Shown here: in pieces, positions 1 through 11,700 of the stretch
Layout of the letters: each line of letters starts with the position of its first letter
Numbering within the stretch: the stretch's first letter is position 1
Assembly: GCA_950295325.1 (NCBI GenBank)
Contig: OX485805.1
Span: 56,010,758-56,074,757 of the forward strand
DNA from: Polytrichum commune
Taxonomy: Eukaryota; Streptophyta; Polytrichopsida; Polytrichales; Polytrichaceae
Reading direction: 5' to 3'
Length of the DNA stretch: 64,000 nucleotides
Notes under the pieces: generated by a model
The model's input: only the letters and a program-made list of their open reading frames with translations
Told to the model about the DNA's origin: nothing
Database searches by the model: none
Translations under genes and position numbers: made by a program

Positions 1-256
1 CTGGAATGTAGTTTACATAATCTCATGTCCTTGTCTTGGAGCCCACAAGTTGGGATGTTGCTATGTGGTCTGTATTCTTCATGTGTTTGTAGGTCTTTAA
101 GTATCTGTGTATTTTATGTGTAGGAAATTGTCTTTGATGGAGAAGGTTTATCTCACACTATAGTGTGCAACATTAGCCTACAGAATTAACTCAATGTGAA
201 AGAAGTACATAATATTTGCATTGGAGTTACTTGTATTGGAGAACTGACTTGACAAG

Positions 257-1664
257 ATGCTTGGGCACTTCTTGAAGCAGGATTGAATTCCTTCAGAGAT
301 GGAGCACCCTTCACCATCCAACGATTGTGCGAGGTAACGCATTTTTCTTGAGCTGTCAAAGCCTGAACCACATAGCACTTCAAATCCTCTTCTCCAGATT
401 TGTTCAGCAACTGGTATAGTTGCTCAAGTTGCTTGAATAGTTATTTACCTCATACCAACCCCACCTTACATTATTCAACCTAACATGGAGTAAGTTTTTC
501 AACAGGTGCTTTTGAATCCTCGAGATAGGTACCCAAACCTTGACAAGGTCGCCCTAGCCTTTGAAAAGGTTTGTTGACAACACACTCTTGCAGCAAGATT
601 TCTGATGAGTGTTTGCGTTATACTGGATGAGTTCTTGACCTTTTCATTGGCATTAAACTTGAGGAACTGTGGTACCCTAAGGACATTGCTCAACATGAAG
701 TTGGTCTGATAAGTTAATTAGTCTGGCGTGCCTCCATGTCTAAGTAAAAGCTCATCCTTGTTGTCTTGTGGAGGTTTTGGAAAGGGGAGCTTTTTTACAC
801 AAGAATACTCTCTTGTCACTCAGAAGTTAGTAAATATTCCAAGGTTGAGTTCATCTGATTCCCATGATATGAGTTTTGTTGATCTACATTGCCAGACTCT
901 GAACTTGTGAAGGTCATGTCAAACCCTGTGATCTCTGTCTAGGTCAGACATCTCCACTAGACCGGTGTTGTGTCTGCGGACCTGATACTGTAGAGTGATA
1001 TCTGGTTTGACACAAAAGTTGTTTTTGCCACATGTTGTATCCACATTGGTCAAGACCATGTTCAATCCAATGTGAGAATTAGCTTTTGGCACTCGAAAGT
1101 GTTGAATCAGATAACACTCAACCATACTCCTTACCTTGTTTGGTGTGCCTTACACTATGATGTCATGCCTTGCAGCTGCTATTGGTAACATCAACTGTCC
1201 CAGTGTCATCAAGCCCCTACCCTGCCATAGCTCCAGCATTAATCAAAGAAATTGAAATACAACAACATAGTGAGGTGCCAAAGGCTACAACTGAGAATGA
1301 TGTACCCCAGGAGCCTGTCAACAAGGAGGAGCTTGAGAATCCAGACACAACAAAGGTAGAACCTGAAGCCTCCTTGGTACGTGACGAAGAGATGGTGGAT
1401 GTTGAGAACAGGGATGCAAAGGAGCCATTTATGGAGGTTGATGTGCCACAAGCAGTGTCAGACACAACAAATTTGACTGGAGAATCATTAATGGAGAGTG
1501 TAGTAATGGGCTCTTTGGCAGGTGGGGGAGAATGGCAACCAGTAGAAGAGGCGGCTGTCACCATGCCCACACCATTGATAGTAGAAGAAGAACATATGGA
1601 GAATAGTGTAATGGTGGAAACCACACCAGAGTCTGGGGGTCAAATTCTTCTTGCCCAGCAGTGA
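257..1664 (+). CDS. PPP4R2-like regulatory subunit of protein phosphatase 4 (5' partial)
   Basis: Exons 257-333, 506-568 and 1176-1664 join in frame (first exon entered in phase 1, the others in phase 0). The N-terminal part reads DAWALLEAGLNSF, then PFTIQRLCE, VLLNPRDRYPNLDKVALAFEK and LLLVTSTVPV. This is the conserved core of PPP4R2, which in Arabidopsis and animals has PPFTLQRLCE followed by YPNLSKLALALEKNLLV. PPP4R2 binds the PP4 catalytic subunit and acts in DNA-damage signalling and other nuclear functions. The C-terminal 150 residues are acidic and low in complexity (many E, V, T and P), as is usual for this family's tail, and end at TGA 1662-1664. The amino-terminal region is missing. 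A possible 22-nt exon at 124-145 (EIVFDGE, donor at 146) would supply the right phase but is not certain. The gene converges with the MTP gene, 770 bp between stop codons. Confidence 0.8.
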
Positions 1665-2432
1665 CCAGGTAAAATTACATCTCCTTGCTTGGTAAAGAAC
1701 TGGGTGAGAGTTTTGACCATTAACTAACTGCAGCACCTTAACATTTTGCAAGACACCGAACGTTACAGTTAGCTTCAGACACCCATGTGACAAAATAATC
1801 AATTTTAAAGGTGCCACATAGGATTGACAAATTTTCACAACCAATGACAACATGACACGTGGTACTCAGCAAATTTAGGCACTTGTGGGTAGAATGAAAA
1901 ATGTATGAAACTGACAGGCACGTAGGGCACTCACAGAAGACGTTGTGAAACCCTCCATCTTGTACCAGGTAATCATTTATTGTACATTTCAATGCCACAT
2001 TTTCCTTCTCACCCTCCCATGTTTTGCTTGTTGGAATTTCTAGTCCCTCTATTTTGGATGTTATTAGTATTGAGGAACGTCGATACTGAGCCGATTGTCA
2101 TAAATGGTCATCTATCATGAATAGCATGTTGAAATACTGCAAGGTGGCAACCTTCCTGTGGAGGTTGTATTTTGATAGATTTGATTCAGTCCTTTCGTGA
2201 CAAACTTTGTTCACAGGGACTCCATGCATTACTTGAATCTACGTTCATGAGTGTTGCATGTGGATGTATTTCTGTCAATGTTTGTATTTGGTCACATTAC
2301 ATTTTGCGTTCTTTGAACACAATTTTGCAGTGGCTAATCTGAAGGGCATGGTCGGGCTGTGGGATGAAATAGCAATTAAACTTTTGCAGACCGAGGACAT
2401 ACCCGGTTCAGTGGCAGCCAACAATCCAATAA
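1665..2432. other. convergent intergenic spacer
   Basis: The spacer lies between the stop codons of the PPP4R2-like gene (+) and the MTP gene (-) and presumably holds both 3' UTRs. No open reading frame with family similarity and no repeat was seen. Confidence 0.5.
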
Positions 2433-5400
2433 TCAGTAATCAGGGTGACCTAAATGCTCATCTACATGGCTGCTATAATCAAGGTGGACAAATGCACGCT
2501 CAATTTCAGGCAATGTCTCTAGTTTGTTTTGGAGGGATTCACCAATGTCGTGAGCCTCATACAATCTCATATCTTTGGGCAACACGATGTCCACCTCAGC
2601 AAAATAAAAATTTCCAAGCGTGTAAGCCCGAACAGTGTCGATCTTTAGGATAGCTCTGCTGTGGTTCCACACAAGGTACGTCAATTTGGCCAAAAACTCG
2701 GGTGGAGCTGTTTTGCTTGATAGAGATTGTGCATTCTCTATCATCGTCCCTGCCCATGTCCAGATCGTCCAAAGTGCCAGCTGTCGTTTACATAACACTG
2801 TAAGTGTGTCATATACCTAAGATCTATCCCATTTAATGTTATCTGTTTATTCAACAGGTATTTCAATTAGGAGTTGGTCCCTTATAATTTTCCATAGGTT
2901 GTTTTGGCATACAGCACCAATAAATTATTTCCACTCGTGGTGTATGCTTAGAGGTGGTGTTCGAATTTGAATAAAGGCCAACCTATTTCAGTGCATTGGG
3001 GCCCAAAGTCATTTGAGCACCTCTTGAGATGCCAAGATGAGTTTGACCCTCAATGAACCGATATGGAGTGTTCTTTGTTCAAACCCCCCACTACCTTCAA
3101 GCATGCATCAGAAACTTGCTGAAACTGGATGCTGTTGTATGCAAAACTACCAACTATCGGCAAAAAGTCACATTGAATTTGAGGATAACTCTATTATCAT
3201 GGTAAGAAGGTTTGTTCATATCTTTTGAGAAGCAATTCTACAATTTGCAGGAAGGTATTTGCCAGCTTAAAAGATATAAGGTTACCAAAATAGCTCCTAC
3301 AGGGTCGATCCACCATTCAAAGGCTTGAGCAAGCAGTGCTGCTGCAAGCCCCAAAGAGTTGGTGATCACGTCAAAAAAATGGTCTTGAGCATAGGCCTTA
3401 ACAATCTCGTTCTTGAAACTCCGGCAGTAAAGCATGAGAAGAAATTTCACCACAGTCACAGCCACCATTATCCCAACTATCAATGCTTTTTTTAAACCAC
3501 TGCCAAGGTCCGAATTATGGTCCTGAAGATATCCTAACAGTTTCCAGGTTGCATACGGTTAATATTCATGGTATTCTGTTTATAACTTGAGAAGTCTTGA
3601 TCATTAACATGTTAAATGCTAAGTTTCTTTCAATGCCCAGTTCAAAGGTTGAATTGAGATTTACCATTGATGAAAGCTTCCGGCTAGACTCCAGAATAAT
3701 CTCAAGCCCTAACATTGCCATTATGCAAGCAAAGATCATAATACCCTACAGTCCATTGTGCAAACAATCAATCCATCCAAGTAAAGTTGAATTTTAAAAT
3801 TGAAACTGAAAGTTCTTCCAACTATTTGAGATCTATCTTATAAACTTGAAGATGTTTGTGAAGTGTGCTTGATAAGTGGTCTTTGAAAGATGCAATTCGG
3901 TGGAGTTAAATACTTACCAAAGGTTGGCGACGTTTTTTCCCAATAGGATATATATATTTATTCAAGTTCCTCATGGAATATGCCGTCCACCACAATATCA
4001 CACCCGACAACAGGTCCAATAAAGAGTCCATTGTTGAGGCAATTATGGCCAACGATTTACTGACTATGGAAGCATATACTTTTGAAATCAATAACACAAT
4101 GTTTGCAGCATTTGATAGGTGAATAGCACAACTCTCCCCCCACTTTTGAGCACTTCGTTCCTCCTGATTCAAGTGCATTGGAAACAATTATATGCTCATT
4201 TGCATAGCACACACAATTATTTTTTTACTTGCCAGTGTGTCATTTTGGTGAATCATTCCTAAATTCATCTCTCTTGGAACCTCCCAGAATGCATAAAGAC
4301 GCCCTATAATAAAGTTGGCAATGAACTCCCTTCATAATTCACACCCCACAAACAAACATAATTTAGGTTATTTGATGGATGGGTTGGAGTGAAAAGAATC
4401 AACAAATGTAAGTAAATTGATACATTGACTCACATGTTCCTGATGTATAATTTTAATGTAAAAGTGGTCATGAGCTTTTGCTACATGAAATCATTGTTAG
4501 ACCAAGTCAATTATTATTGAGTCTTTGTAACGAGAGATTATACATGAAAGAAGGATTAGGGTTTGGGCTTAGGGTTTATGTGAGACATTGGCAAGAAAGG
4601 TGTAGACAGGTGTAGGCCTCATTGGTATGCGCATAGAGATATATATGTTTGCAAGTAATGGCTTACTTCTTAATTTTTGTCTCAAACATACCTACGAAGT
4701 ATAATAAATTATTATCTACATCTAGGAGTGAGAGAAGATAACAATGGTGTTAATATTGACATGCAAATGATTTGTTCACCCATGACAAGCTATGGGATAA
4801 TACCCATGAACTATTATGGATAGTGGGGACAATGTCTACATTTAAGACATTATTAACTTCCACAAGATTGTTTCATGGGACTGTGAATCAAAGGCCCTTT
4901 TGTGCAAGCATCAAAGTATGTAAGAAAATATTATCATGTCATGTTGAGCCTTAATGTGAGAATGTGTGACATCTTCGTGCCTTAAGATAGGCTCCTATTA
5001 GGGTGAGGAGCAGTAGTTTTATGCCTCTTGACTATGCTCAACATTCATTTCTAATAATAAGGATCTCAATCTTTGGAGGTGTGTTCCTTTGATCTATATA
5101 GGGAGAGAATTAGCTCAATAAGGCTTAAGAACGTCATGAAGTCTTCGCAAGCAAACCAAATACCTAAGAACTTATGTAACAACATCTTAAGTTGTTATGA
5201 TGAACAACATAAATAAAACAATTACTTGCGTTTGGTTGACAACATAACCTCCATTTGCATCAACCTCATCCATCTCATAATACATTTGCAATAACTCATC
5301 TTGCTTCTCGTAATACTCATCCACAGGATCTCGGCATTGATCTACAACAACTCACATTGTTATTGGTCTAATGAGTTATAATATTTTGATTTGTGTAATT

Positions 5401-6437
5401 TCGACATGACTTGTTCAACAATACTCAACTGGGCTTTTTTTTTTAATCTACAAGCATTGTTGTAGGTTACGTAGGCAAAAATACATATTAAACACCTAAC
5501 CCAACAACTTCTCCTATCTATGGGTTGCTCTCGCACTCCTAACTCTTATATCTAGGTTCAAAATGTATCAAGATTCTCTTGTCTTTTGTGCTATTACATT
5601 TTCAAAGTGCCTTTGGTTCCCAATCCCACAAAACACACTCTCTAGAAGAAAATTTGTCCATTACAATCATGTGTTTCAACTTGTCCATTGCAACTCATAG
5701 CAACAAAATGCATGTATAAATCAATTTGGTTGTCAACCGGGGGTGTTTGGTTGTCCATTCTTCAAAAATCGCAACCAAAATCCTCCAGTTGACAACAAAA
5801 ACACACTAGCATACGTCGAGTCCTACACAATCGTCTCACGTCGATGACATAACAATGCAAATCTACCACTATGCTAGATTTACAAGTTTTCCAGTTACAT
5901 AGGACAGGTTTCCAGTACCATAGGTCAACTGCCTACGACTCATATGCTTGTGATGAAACAATTTATGTATGCATTTTCTAGCCATGAGTTGCAGCGAACA
6001 AGTTACAACGGAGTTGTTGGAATGAACAAGCTTTCCGCTCCTGACATAATTTGGTATGAAGCTTATTCGTGATAAGAGAGTCGATACCCACCCCATTTGT
6101 TGAGGATCTTTTGACAGCAACTATGAAATGCTTTGCGGTCGGGAGGAGGGTTGTGGCGGAACTGCGAAGCTTGTAAGCGCCATGATTGTGATGACGAGCA
6201 ACGTGGATGCGTTGTGCATGGGCATGGGCACGGGCACATGCTTGATGTGGATGGAGCGCTGTATTTCCAAACCTCCCGGGTGGAGGTAGACTGGTTGATG
6301 GATGGCACCATGGAATTAGAAGAATTATATGACAACTCCCGGGTCGAGGTGGACCGCTCGAGGAGCACATTGGATCGAGTGGTCAGATTTGGCTGTGAAT
6401 TAGAGCGATCGACCCCATTCGCTGGCTGCGGATTCAT
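2433..6437 (-). CDS. Mn-type cation diffusion facilitator, metal tolerance protein (MTP8-11 clade)
   Basis: Six exons on the minus strand: 6437-6092, 5341-5226, 4163-3918, 3745-3665, 3522-3286 and 2780-2433. Phases agree throughout and give 457 residues, close to the family's usual 390-430. The protein should move Mn2+ out of the cytosol, probably into vacuole or Golgi-type compartments, by proton antiport. Both Mn-CDF signatures are visible: DSLLD in TM2 (D200, D204) and DHFFD in TM5 (D310, D314). Other conserved blocks are [32 protein letters not shown], the cytosolic C-terminal domain with DTVRAYTLG and EVDIVLP, and [10 protein letters not shown] near the end. The EYYEKQ motif before TM1 is typical. 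The 115-residue first exon is poorly conserved apart from SWRL..F. It carries a Cys cluster (CPCPCPC plus H77 and C80). Exon 1 is the least certain part; its donor (gtgggt at 6091) and phase fit. The last intron holds a MITE. Confidence 0.9.
2838..3199 (+). mobile_element. MITE family A, copy 1 (intron 5 of the MTP gene)
   Basis: A segment of about 360 bp is shared with 9,228-9,553 (same orientation) and 12,418-12,776 (inverted). Shared stretches include gagttggtccc, attttccat-ggttgtttt, gtttgaccctcaatgaacc and tgcaaaac-accaact. The right end carries the inverted-repeat motif that reads gagttatcctcaaattcaa on the minus strand. It lies wholly inside the 2781-3285 intron. Ends are approximate and no clear target-site duplication was found. 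Confidence 0.7.
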
Positions 6438-8777
6438 CTGTCACAAACTCGTCTCTCTCGTCGTCATGACCATCATTTATGATTGCTGTCTGTTGCGTGA
6501 AGAATCGGCATCTTCAAGTCTGCCTTTCGAAGATGGCCATGGTCCCTCCCACTAGTGTTCTCTTTCCTTGTAGCCCAGTGGTGTGACATTTTTACACATA
6601 TAATAAAGTAGACAATCTGGCCACGATTTGTGGTTGTGACGATAATTTGATAATTTTCTTTACAAAAAATGTCTGTTGCAGTGAATGTCACATGGAAATT
6701 TGGCTCTCATGTTTCTAATGTCACCTCTATGTAGGGCCATGTCATTGTGTCTCTACTTTGTGGTCACTCAAGCCCTAAAAAATCAACATCTCCCAGTGAG
6801 CAACAAACATTTGAGATTCTTGGTAGTTCTATAGGGACTTGTTGTTGTCTTAAAAAAGGCCACCTAATTATTGAGCAGAATGTAGTTTTACTTTTAACAC
6901 TTGTCTCATAAGCAATATTTTTCATTTTTTCTGGAATCCATTGATATTGATCTCAAGTATGCACATCATTGACAATTTTCTCTATCATAATTTTCTTGTG
7001 ATACTATTGCAAGCAACAAATATCACTCAAAAAGATGTGGCAAGTGTCCTTGTCTACATCAAGTCATCATTTAGGTCTTCAAACTAAATACTTCATGTTC
7101 ATAACTCTCAAATGAGCTCAAGGATGTTTCAAAGATTTTCCAAGTAACTTATGGACTTTAGGTTCAACAAGTTTGAGCTTAAGTCTCCAATTCATTTCTC
7201 TGTGCTTGAAAAAAGGATTTCAACGAGAACAAAGTAGCACTTCAAAACCATGAGGATGGGTAAGTAAATAACCCTAGAGGTTCATCGAATAGGGCAAAAC
7301 AACCCTAGAATGTTCACATGGGGATGATTGCATCCAAATGGATGAACCCCTTCAAACCAAGGTTAGCATGTGGTTTTTTAGAAGCCACATATTTTCCATG
7401 TGCATATCCACATTGTTCACCCAATGTGTAGGTGCATCGCAATTGAGTATGTAGATAACCTAAGGATACCCTGTTACAAACTTATAACCAGTTTGGGTTG
7501 CCTTCACATTGCACTCAATTCTCAAACTCTCATAAGTATAAGAGTTTGATGATACTTGGGACCATCACAAAGCCCTAGATTAACAAGACCTGCATTTTGA
7601 TATTTCTAAAGAGCCATATTTTATTCACTGCATTCTCTACAGCCACCACCCTGTACAAGAATTAGGGGCCATTATTGTGAACAAGTTTTGATACCTACCC
7701 AGACTTGGTTAGAGACATGTTTTCCTGCCCACCTTAATAAGTAGTACACCCACGGACATTTTACTTCAAAGAAATGATATTATATTCATATTTGATGAAA
7801 ACCAATTAAAATTTTGTTTTGATTGGTTATACTATGAATTCAATAGTATGACGGCAAATGGAAAAAAGCACCAAGTCAATAACCTCGTTTCCAATTTATT
7901 ATTGTAGCAAAGAGATTTTTGGGTACGTTTGAACACTTTAAAGTCCACATGAAAATGTTGGTAGAAATGAGAAGTGTAGGCTTCAATAGAAGCAAATACA
8001 CTGAGCAATTTGCAAATTGACAACAGGTTAGGAAGGTGTATGATTCCATACAGAACATGCATGTAGGTGCTTGTCATCCAATTCTTTCCATTATTCTATC
8101 TCTATTTTGGATACAGCAGCCAAAACCTCTAAAATTGATAACACAACAATTCATTACAAGTTCACATATTCTTATCACCAATGATTGCAGACGAAATTTG
8201 AGTTCAAAGCCCCAATAATATATCCACCTACTGACCAAAACAGTACAGGTCAAGAACATGCACATGTTTTGCATCCCAACTTTGAGCACATGCGGAGCAC
8301 ATATTTGTTAATCAGGCCGGAACAGTTGATTAAAAAATGATCCACCAATAATTAACTTCATGTATTACTGCTACCTCCTCCAAACAATTATTGCAGCAAC
8401 CCAGAAAGTTAGGTCCAGGAACACAATGTCCACAAGTGCCTTGAGCTATTATACTACCCTCGTCATCATTACAATACAGGTCCTCTTGAGTCATGATAGA
8501 GAATTACAAGAGAAACTCACCCAGAAATCTACAGGTTTACCACATGAGTTTTTAGATTTACATGAAGCGGACCCAGGTACAACTATGAGATATTAGCTTC
8601 ATAGCCTCAGTTCTGGCAACAAATTACCAGGAAGCATTGGTTCAAATTTTAAGATTCTCTTGCAAGGTTAACTACTATTGGCTAATTATATTCATCTGCA
8701 CATTTAGCTCGGTGGACAACATCTACGTTAACTGTTGAGGGATTATAGTCCACGAATCCCCAAGTCCTGATTACTCA
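6438..8777. other. intergenic region upstream of the MTP gene
   Basis: A 2.3-kb spacer between the MTP start (6437, minus strand) and the 3' end of the OTLD1-type gene (8778, minus strand). It should contain the MTP promoter and 5' UTR and the downstream gene's 3' UTR. No ORF with recognisable similarity was seen. The open frames at 6133-6555 (+) mirror MTP exon 1. Confidence 0.45.
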
Positions 8778-11700
8778 TTACTCAGCAGCCTTCCCTTTTC
8801 TTCTACTTACATGATTCTCCCCATCCGCAGAATTATGTGTTTCAGTCTCCAATAAATAGCAAAGCATGTTGTTTATGTTGTCCCCAAAGATGCTGTGCGC
8901 TTCCATGACACGCAGATAACTGAAGCCCATAGACAATAGCATTCGAACGTTGTTGGATGGTGCACGGCCTTCACTTGGCGCAGACGTCACAGGACAAGAG
9001 ACAGACAAATTGCTTAGAGCTTGCACAGGATCCAACAAGTTTCCTGTATTTCTTGAACTTCCAGCTGCAAACACACCCCAGAGCAAGTTTTGATTGAAAG
9101 TATCCAGTCAGCACAGCAACCATGGCATCTCAATTCCAGAGCATCTCACTTAAATCACTTCAATTCACTTCACTTCAGATAAGCAAGCTTATTTCGGTTA
9201 CTTATATGCAACGGACACCTATATTTCAGGTTATCCTTTAACTCAATGAAACTTTTTGTCAGGAGTTAGTCCCCTATGATTTTCCATTGGTTGTTTTGCA
9301 TAAAATATCAATATTTTCTTCCCTCTTGTGGTGTATGGTTGGAGGTAGTATCTGAATTTGAACAAAGAGCAACCTATTTTGGTTCGTTGAGAGTAAAAAC
9401 TCATTTTAGCATCTCTTGGCATGCCAAAATAAGTTTGACCCTGAATGAACCACTATAGAATGTTATTTGTTCAAACTAAACATGGAGGGGGTGTATGCAA
9501 AACAACCAACTCCCACCTACAGGTCATGTTGAGTTAGGGGATAACTCTATTGCCCATGGCTTATCTCAACTCATTCAAGCAAAAGGCTATTACAACCTCT
9601 TCTACACATAATCACAACCAGGTACAACAAAATAAGCACAAACTTGTATTTGACGAGGATGGCTCTGCTCCTGCTGATGTGGAGGTCTCTTCATGCCATG
9701 GAATGTGAATTCGGCGATTCTCTCCTGCCAGAAATTCAGCACGAGATGCCTCCATCACCATCCGCTCTATCTCTTGCTCGGTCAGTTCCATGTCAGAATA
9801 GAACCGCCCTTCAGCAAGTAAAGCCTGATTATTGACATCAAAAGCAGTACAATTATGTTTGTTAAATGTGCCAACAATGTGAGTCAGAAAAAGATGACAA
9901 TTACAGAGAAAACAGGCCAGAAAAGACAGCCAGGATGCATTAAGACAACCCCTTTTAGGTGACCATGAACCAGAAACCAGAGGGCAGATACACTCAGGGC
10001 CATTCAAAGCCACTTTAAAATGACCATGAAAACTGTGAGGACCCTTGAAACTCATTCCAAAGACTGTACGATGCAAAATTCAGATTGATTTTTTTGTGGT
10101 TACAGGTTTTCAAGTGTAGTGTAAAGACAGGCTCCCAACCAAATGCTATTCGATTACCATCCTATTCATGTAGCCCCTTCTACACAATAAGTTCTAATAT
10201 ACCAAGGGTTGTGATATTTTGAAGTGTCATGGTCTCCCGGTATTGTGTTTAGGGTGCCATGTAGGACTCCACATAGGTTTGTTGATCCATCCAAAATCCC
10301 TTGGTCCCTTAGGCCCTCAAGCTCTAGTGTAAAGTGAAGTGGGACAGTCTCAGCATTTTCTGCCAGTGAAAGATTTTAGATTTGAACATAGGGACCATCA
10401 CTAACACAGTTTTTTACACTACAGACAAATCTAGGCTAGTCAGAAACTGTTATTGTAGCAAGTATCGCACAACATCCACCTACTAGCTTTGAAGAATACT
10501 AGAAAGTACTTAAGGAATTATAATATAAAAGAATATCGAACCATACTTGAAGAGCATTAAAGGCCTCTACCCTGGTACCAAAGATGTAGATGAAAGAGGA
10601 TTGAAGTACAAATACATCATGTTCCCACCTTGTCTATCTGCTGCTCTTGTTGCGCATTGAGAGCTGCCTTCACCTGTTCAGTGTCTACATTTCGCTGCAC
10701 TCACAATACACCAAATCAACTTAAACATTTCTGAATAGCATTGCTGTCTGACTTGGTTTAATCCACATCCTTCATGCTCAGAATGAGATAATGCAACATA
10801 ATCATAATGCAGATGCTTACCCCACGCAAACTACCAAAACCAAGGCCGGCCCCAACTGCTGGATTGCGTGGATCTACAAGCGAGTTGTAGTGGTTGCCGC
10901 GATGATAGCTCAAGCGAATAGGTGGTAAATCAGTCTCATAACTTCCATGAAATATATTAATAGGTTCTGTACACACACAAAAAAAAATCAAAAAATCAAA
11001 ACCCGTGTTATATTTTGAGTGAATGGAAACCTAGTTCCTGCACATCAAACTCTAGTCTCTTGGTCAGTTACACAGAAGACATTAGATTGAACTTGAGAAC
11101 ACCATAATAATAGTCATTCTAATCACATTGCAAATAACTGATGTCCTGCCAGTTCTCATCATACGTGGCTCAATGATGTTTGCAACCATATCATGAGTGC
11201 AAAAATTGAAATACCCATGCCAGGTGCAAAACAAATACCTGTGCTGTAAGAATATATGTGAATAGGACGATTGTACATCTCGGCCATTGCTTGAATCTCC
11301 AAGTTGTTCCCATAAACCTACGACAATACCAAGGCAGGTTTTTAGGGAGGAGGCAATAGGACAAAGATAGAAGCCTTGGTTACTGCAAATCTAGCCTCTC
11401 CCAAAAAGCAAGAAAAACAACAAGAGGAACTAATCCACTAATATCATTCCTTAAAAGTATCATACAAAAAAAAAAGCCCATACCTTATCCCTGCGCTTCC
11501 TCTTGCAGTACGCTGTGAAGCTCTCTGTCACAAATTGGGAAAAGTGATCCCTCTCCTTCTCCTGCAGAGCCAAGTCATGATTCAACGTTGAGTTTCTAAT
11601 GCTAACCATAACATCCTCAATCTTTACAATCACCTTATTTTAGTGGTGCATCAATTTCACTACCCCAAAAAAAAGGTATCTCATCACCAATCGAAACATG

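Noticed and set aside
1217..1624. 135-residue open frame on the minus strand
   Set aside because: It mirrors the acidic last exon of the PPP4R2-like gene; Glu/Val/Thr-rich coding leaves the opposite strand open, and no domain is seen.
4556..4582. Telomere-like ttagggtttgggcttagggttt
   Set aside because: Only about two degenerate units inside an MTP intron; too short to be an interstitial telomere tract.
6133..6555. 140-residue plus-strand frame
   Set aside because: It overlaps MTP exon 1 antisense. Exon 1 has the matching phase and a family-like SWRL..F segment, while the plus frame has no similarity.
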